Of a stretch of DNA of 26,392 bases, positions 21,594-26,392 are shown piece by piece (positions within the stretch are counted from its first letter, which is position 1; every line of letters starts with the position of its first letter). This DNA is from Scleroderma bovista (taxonomy: Eukaryota > Basidiomycota > Agaricomycetes > Boletales > Sclerodermataceae). The notes beneath the pieces were generated by a model that saw only the letters and a list, made by a program, of their open reading frames with translations, was not told the origin of the DNA and did no database searches. The stretch is from contig JAYMGJ010000851.1 of the NCBI GenBank assembly GCA_037178675.1, positions 1 through 26,392 of the forward strand, written 5' to 3'. A program made the translations under genes and the position numbers.

Positions 21594-21600
21594 TTTTATA
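21594..21600 (-). promoter_or_regulatory. TATA box of the small secreted-protein gene
   Basis: TATAAAA on the minus strand, 55 bp upstream of the ATG at 21539. The paralogue at 11080 has TACAAAA at the same distance within an otherwise well-aligned promoter, which supports this as the core promoter element. Confidence 0.6.
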
Positions 21601-22000
21601 CATGGGAATGGGATAAACCGGGCTTGGTTTTTTGATCCCTGCACATGTATTTTTACATGCGCTATCCTGGAATTTGATCAGGCAAACTTGCGAGGATTCC
21701 CGAGCCTCCAGGTCAATCATTGTCAGAATATTAGTTGCTACGTGTCAAACTCACAAGACTCAGTAGTTATTAGTTATATTGATCATTCTCCCTACAGATA
21801 AATACTTTGTAGTCAGACCATGTAGTCGTCACCCCGATCATCCCAGTGCGCGAATTCTAACATTCATATGGCACTGAAACTTACCCCAGTAGCACTGCTG
21901 TGATTGCAGAAGACCAGATGACATCATGACATATTGTCAATCCCAACTTGGGTGTAAGGATATGTATGTACAAGCGCTCTATTCCTACGGACGTGCGGAG
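21601..22000. other. intergenic between secreted-protein gene and Helitron remnant
   Basis: About 400 bp, rather AT-rich. It holds the upstream region of the secreted-protein gene and, on the minus strand, whatever remains of the Helitron 3' end. A small palindrome (CCCAA-g-TTGGG on the minus strand, near 21945) could be part of a terminal hairpin, but no convincing CTRR terminus follows. Confidence 0.4.
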
Positions 22001-24290
22001 TTACAATAGTAGGGAGGAAAGTACTACGTTGGCAGTGTCTTCGTTTTCATTTGTAGTAGAGAAGATAGCTAAGGAGTCATGACGGCTTCGAACACGCGAA
22101 AGAGCTGTATATAGTTGTCCATGTGCAAATGGATCGATACGAAGGTCGAGAGTGGTCTTTGCTAATGTGAGGCCTTGGCAACCATTGAAAGTGGTTGCAT
22201 ATGCGAGACGAAGCGGAAATTGTCTTCGTTGCACGGTCCAATCGCTCGCAGGAGGATTGAAATGCGTGGGATGCAATGTGTTTGATTGCTTTGAAGTAAT
22301 CGAACTTCAACGAAGCGTCGATGAAGGGCTGTGATTTGAACTCGTGCGTTGCGCACGAGTCCTTTTTCAATGGAGATGTTGCGTTGGATGGCACAAATAG
22401 CGTTCTTTTTTAGTCGTAGATGATGCGGTGGTGTGGAGGGATGTGATAACGTCGTGAGGTAGTCAGGTGATTGTTCGGACGGCAGTAGAGTCGTGTTATC
22501 AGCTTCTTTTAATGTGGTCGAGCTGAAGTATGATTCTAAGAGAGGGTTAGGCATGATTTTCTTAAGCAAGGGAAGGGAAACAGCATACGTATAGCGTCAG
22601 GTAAACGATGGAGAATGATGTTGTTGAATTCATCGACGAAAACATTTCGAGGAGAGAGAAATGCACGGGAGAGACAAAGCTGTGGCGTGCGTAGGATTTC
22701 AAGGGGAAATAAGAAGTTTGCGGCATCTGTGATATTACTAGTGTGCTGGAGGAGAGGTAGTTCACGTCGTGCACCCGAGGTGTCTTCTCCGATTTCATCG
22801 ACAAATGTTGTATATTCAGTGTCATAGATGCAGCGCATAGACGTCTGTAGAGAGAATATTCGCATAGATGACCATAGATTTGACGACTTGACGGAAGCAG
22901 CTAAAGTAGCGCTTTCGCCACATCCACTGACAACAGGAGCAACCTGTCGAAAGTCGCCAGCACCTATGAAGGCGATGTTGCCGAAAGGATGGTTATTTCC
23001 ATTAATTTCGCAGCAAAGATGATGTACGCATTCCCAGGCGGCTTTGTTGGCCATAGGTAGTTCATCCCAAATGATGACATATGTGCTTCGGATGAGATCA
23101 GTGCGAGCGGAGGTGGGAGAAATTTTAGATCGCAGATGAACGCACTCGTCATTGACAGGAATTCCAAACATGTAGTGGGCAATGCGACCACGTGTGTATG
23201 CAATCGCACTGAGAGCACTGGTGCCAACTATGATGACAATTTTTCCTTCTGCTTGCCAAGAAGCAACTAAAGTTTTGATTAGGAATGTTTTTCCTCTTCC
23301 TGGTCGTCCTTCGAGAAAGATGTGATGACATTCGGAGTGAGGGTTATCGATGAGATTGCGAATGGCATAAAATATGCAAAGTTGTTCATCATTTAGTTGA
23401 TCGAGTAATGCAGCGAATTCAGCACGAAATTGTGACTGATGCTCAGCTAAGAAGAACAGTTCTTTTTCGATGTCAACTGAGTAGATGGTTGGATTAGGGA
23501 GACCAAAGTCTGTTAAGCTTCTTCCAGCATACGAAAGGTGGTGTGCAATTTTTTGCAAAGTGTACTCGAATGCTAGGTTTTCATTCGTGGGAAACATTGA
23601 ATGATCTTGACTGATATTCCGGCGGAATTCTAGCCATAGTGGCATAGCTGGATAGCCCTCTAAGATGATTTGTGCGAACAGGAATCGCAGCTGGGATGGC
23701 ATGCGAAGATGGTCAATAGCTTCTTGCATGGTTAAAAAACCTTCGTTGCCATTGTCGAAAAGCCCAAAGTCGCATGCAGCTTCATGGAAAGAGGGGAAGA
23801 GACATCCATCAATGGTGCGCAAGTCAATGAACGACGATGCGGCTCGATGGAGAAGAAGAGCACGGAGATAGAATAGTTCACCTGTTCGAAGAGCAACCAT
23901 GTTGATGCGAGCCACTTTTTGACCATGCATCCGTCGTCGAGCTTTCTTCCTCTGTGTTCCTATGAAATGTCAGAAGACATGAAAAAGATGCAGTTGAATT
24001 TGCATACCTATCTGTAGATGCTCTAAGAATTCATGTGGTTGAAGGGCTTCTCCATCAATATAACGATATAAGATGTAGTTCTCGTAGTATTCCTCATAAG
24101 TAATATCTGCAAGATCGGAAGAATGAAGGAAGTAGCGATTGAGGAGAGATGTACACGATCGTTCTTCATTTGCCTGACGAAATTGTGGAGTATTTTCTCC
24201 TGGAAGGTGAACTGGCAGGCAGTCTACTGCAGGTTCCTCAGGTAGTTCAGTCACAAACCCTCGCAAAAGTGGGTCATCGGACATGTACAT
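22001..24290 (-). pseudogene. Helitron PIF1-like helicase, truncated and frameshifted
   Basis: Minus-strand exons: from about 24290 to 24008, 23959-22589, then 22535 onward. The introns 23960-24007 (48 nt) and 22536-22588 (53 nt) have good sites and matching phase. Motifs: Walker A GRPGRGKTFLIKTL (about 23290-23315; most helicases of this type have GPGGTGKT), Walker B VIIWDELPMANK (about 23050-23085), GDFRQVAPVV (about 22940-22965), then LKKNAICAIQRN, motif V LAYATTFNGCQGLTL and motif VI HGQLYTALSRVR (about 22085-22125). The frame breaks near 22260: the frame ending CIPRI continues out of phase, and the conserved FNPPASDWTVQRRQFPLRL is in the next frame, with no intron to explain it. One small indel plus loss of the Rep-containing N-terminus indicate an inactive copy. 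The break looks recent because the rest is well conserved. Confidence 0.82.
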
Positions 24291-24295
24291 TTGCC
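22001..24295 (-). mobile_element. 5'-truncated Helitron remnant
   Basis: Helitrons are rolling-circle transposons whose transposase joins a HUH nuclease (Rep) to a PIF1-like helicase. Only the helicase half and a short piece before it are present; no Rep domain is found. The coding sequence stops being recognisable at about 24295, exactly where the 68-bp tandem array begins, so the 5' side was cut or replaced by repeats. The outer boundaries were not determined: no clear 5' TC or 3' hairpin-CTRR is seen. Confidence 0.75.
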
Positions 24296-25140
24296 TGTAA
24301 AGGTGGGACTAGCCGATGCCGGCCGATGCTCGCAGAACTGGGCCAGGCCGATGTTTTCTATTATTGCAAATCTAGTACAGGCCTGAGGGACATTAATCAC
24401 TGCAAAACTGGGATGGGCTGATGTTTGATAAAAATTGCAGAACTGGGACTGGTGGGAGCATTGTAAAACTAGGTCAGGCCTGTTGAACAAAAAAATTGAC
24501 AAGTGTTGCAAAGCTGGGACTGGCCGATGTTGTAGATACATTGCAAAACTGGGTCAGGCCTGTTGAGAAAAAAGTTGTCAATTACTGCAAAACTGGGTCA
24601 GGCTGACATGGCAGAATGGGGTCAGGCCTTTTGAGGAAAAAATTGTCAAGCATTGCAAAACTGGGTCAGGCTGACATTGTATATACATTGCAGAACTGGA
24701 TCAGGCCTGTTGAGAAAAAAAGTTGTCAAGCATTGCAAAACTGGGTCAGGCTGACATTGCAGAACTGGGTCAGGCCTGTTGAGGAAAAAGTTGTCAAGCA
24801 TTGCAAAACTGGGCCAGGCTGACATTGCAGAACTGGGTCAGGCCTGTTGAGGAAAAAGTTGTCAAGCATTGCAAAACTGGGCCAGGCTGACATTGCAGAA
24901 CTGGGTCAGGCCTGTTGAGGAAAAAGTTGTCAAGCATTGCAAAACTGGGCCAGGCTGACATTGCAGAACTGGGTCAGGCCTGTTGAGGAAATAGTTGTCA
25001 AGCATTGCAAAACTGGGTCAGGCTGACATTGCAGAACTGGGTCAGGCCTGTTGAGAAACAAAGTTGTCAAGTACTGCAAAACTGGGTCAGGCCTGTTGAG
25101 CAAAAAAGTTGTCAACCATTGCAAAACTGGGTCAGACCCA
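24296..25140. repeat. tandem array, 68-bp unit
   Basis: From about 24732 the unit is exactly 68 bp (starts at 24732, 24800, 24868, 24936, 25004, then 25073 after 69). Each unit carries the phrase TTGCA[AG]AACTGGG[TC]CAGGC twice (24-bp and 44-bp parts), plus a TGTTGAGGAAAAAGTTGTCA stretch. Copies from 24296 to about 24660 are shorter, scrambled and diverged; those in the middle are nearly identical, as expected if the array edge is oldest. Open frames through it on both strands come from the repeats and are not genes. It directly abuts the truncated Helitron helicase on one side and a different satellite on the other. Confidence 0.9.
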
Positions 25141-25164
25141 AAATTGATACACATTGCAGAATTA

Positions 25165-26392
25165 AATTACTGTGCTGACTACCAAAAATGTGGACCATTG
25201 ATTAGGCAATATTGTGTACTGTTGGTGTGATAGTGTTGACTACCAAAGATGTGCAGCTTGGATTATCTAATGTTGTGTTCTATTGGTGTGGTAGTGCTGA
25301 TTACCAAAAATGCGGACTATTGATTAGCCAATGTTGTGTAGTGTTGTTGTTGTAGTGTACTACCAAAAATGTGTAGTATTGATTACCTAATGTTGGGTAC
25401 TCTTGGTGTGGTAGTGCTGATTACCAAAAATGCGGACTATTGATTGGCCAATGTTGTGTAGTGTTGTTGTTGTAGTGTACTACCAAAAATGTGTAGTATT
25501 GATTACCTAATGTTGGGTACTCTTGGTGTGGTAGTGCTGATTACCAAAAATGCGGACTATTGATCAACCAATATTGTGTGGTGTTGTTGTAGTGTACTAC
25601 CAAAAAAAGTGTAGTACTGATTACCTAATGTTGTGTAGTATTGATGTGATAGTGTTCATTACCAAAAATGCGGACTGTTGATTAGCCAATATTGTGTAGT
25701 GTTGTTGTTGTAGTGTACTACCAAAGATGTGTAGTATTGATTATCTAATGTTTTGTACTGTTGGTGTGGTAGTGTTGATTACCAAAAATGTGTAGCTTGG
25801 ATTACCTAATGTTGTGTACTGTTGGTGTGGTAGTGCTGATTACCAAAAATGCGAACCATTAGCCAATATTGTGTAGTGTTGTTGTTGTAGTGTACTACCA
25901 GAAATGTGTAGTATTAATTACCTAATGTTGTGTACTATTGATGTGGTAGTGTTGATTACCAAAAATGCGAACTATTGATCAACCAATGTTGTGTAGTGTC
26001 ATTGTTGTAGTGTTGATTACCAAAAATGTGTAGCTTGGATTACCTAATGTTGTGTACTGTTGGTGTGGTTGTGTTGATTACCAAAAATGCGGACTATTGA
26101 TTAGTCAATATTGTGTAGTGTTGATTACCAAAAATGTGTAGTTTGGATTACCTAATGTTGTGTACTGTTGGTGTGGTAGTACTGATTATCAAAAATGCGG
26201 ACTATTGATTAGTTGTTGTAGTGTACTAACAAAAATGTGTAGTATTGATTATCTAATGTTGTGTACTGTTGGTGTAGTAGTACTGATCATCAAAAATGCG
26301 GACTATTGATTAGTTGTTGTAGTGTACTACCAAAAATGTGTAGTTTGGATGACCTAATGTTGTGTACTGTTGGTGTGGTAGTGTTGATTATC
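25165..26392. repeat. satellite array: ~60-bp monomers in 120-bp dimers
   Basis: Two related monomer types alternate: one with TACCAAAAATGCGGACTATT and TGTTGTTGTTGTAGTG, the other with TACCAAAAATGTGTAGTATT and GTACTGTTGGTGTGGTAG. Between about 25261 and 25560 the dimer repeats at exactly 120 bp with very few changes; later copies have partial deletions (for example near 25860, 26120 and 26220). The top strand is rich in G and T and very poor in C. There are roughly ten dimers, and the array runs off the right edge. No coding potential. Confidence 0.92.

Noticed and set aside
24616..25154. Repeat-encoded frames on both strands (for example LQNWVRPVEEK and NRPDPVLQC periodic peptides)
   Set aside because: They arise from the 68-bp array, are interrupted by unit length changes, and have no start context or family.
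24296..26392. CRISPR-like array
   Set aside because: The units are contiguous satellites without unique spacers, in a eukaryotic genome.

Overview
The window looks like genomic DNA from a filamentous basidiomycete, probably an Agaricomycete. The basis is many short GT-AG introns (mostly 45-80 nt), dense packing on both strands, and fungal families (Prm10/ThrE exporter, HET domain with 45-residue TPR-like repeats, F-box protein with a long beta-rich tail, Helitron helicase). Almost every gene had to be assembled from several exons. The exon lists below were derived by hand from splice consensus, reading phase and family similarity; all the main ones close to whole codons.

Layout: (1) 33-4030 (+), an eight-exon Prm10/ThrE-type membrane protein with a long disordered N-terminus, possibly starting upstream of the window. 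(2) 4031-5654, a gene-free stretch with a GC-rich hairpin block. (3) 5655-7802 (+), an intronless TPR-HET fusion, a likely self/non-self recognition or cell-death effector. (4) 7988-10430 (-), a 15-exon amino acid/GABA/choline permease. (5) 11080-about 11290 (+), a decayed copy of a small secreted protein gene. (6) 11784-12480 (-), a cyclin C pseudogene with several frameshifts. (7) 12842-13753 (-), magnesium-dependent phosphatase 1 (HAD family), with a doubtful small gene starting 58 bp away on the other strand. (8) 15338-17532 (-), an F-box protein. (9) 17607-20810 (-), a 12-exon Snf2 remodeller of the Lsh/HELLS/Irc5 type. (10) 21236-21539 (-), the intact paralogue of the small secreted protein, with eight cysteines. 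(11) 22001-24290 (-), the helicase part of a 5'-truncated, frameshifted Helitron. (12) 24296-25140, a 68-bp tandem array, followed by (13) 25165 to the window end, a C-poor satellite of about 60-bp monomers arranged as 120-bp dimers.

The left two thirds is ordinary gene-rich chromosome. The right end passes into mobile-element debris and satellite arrays, which suggests a subtelomeric or other heterochromatic boundary (inference). I see no operon-like pathway. The most notable items are the dispersed, oppositely oriented small-secreted-protein paralogues (one intact, one broken), the cyclin C relic, the dimeric satellite next to a dying Helitron, and the TPR-HET gene.
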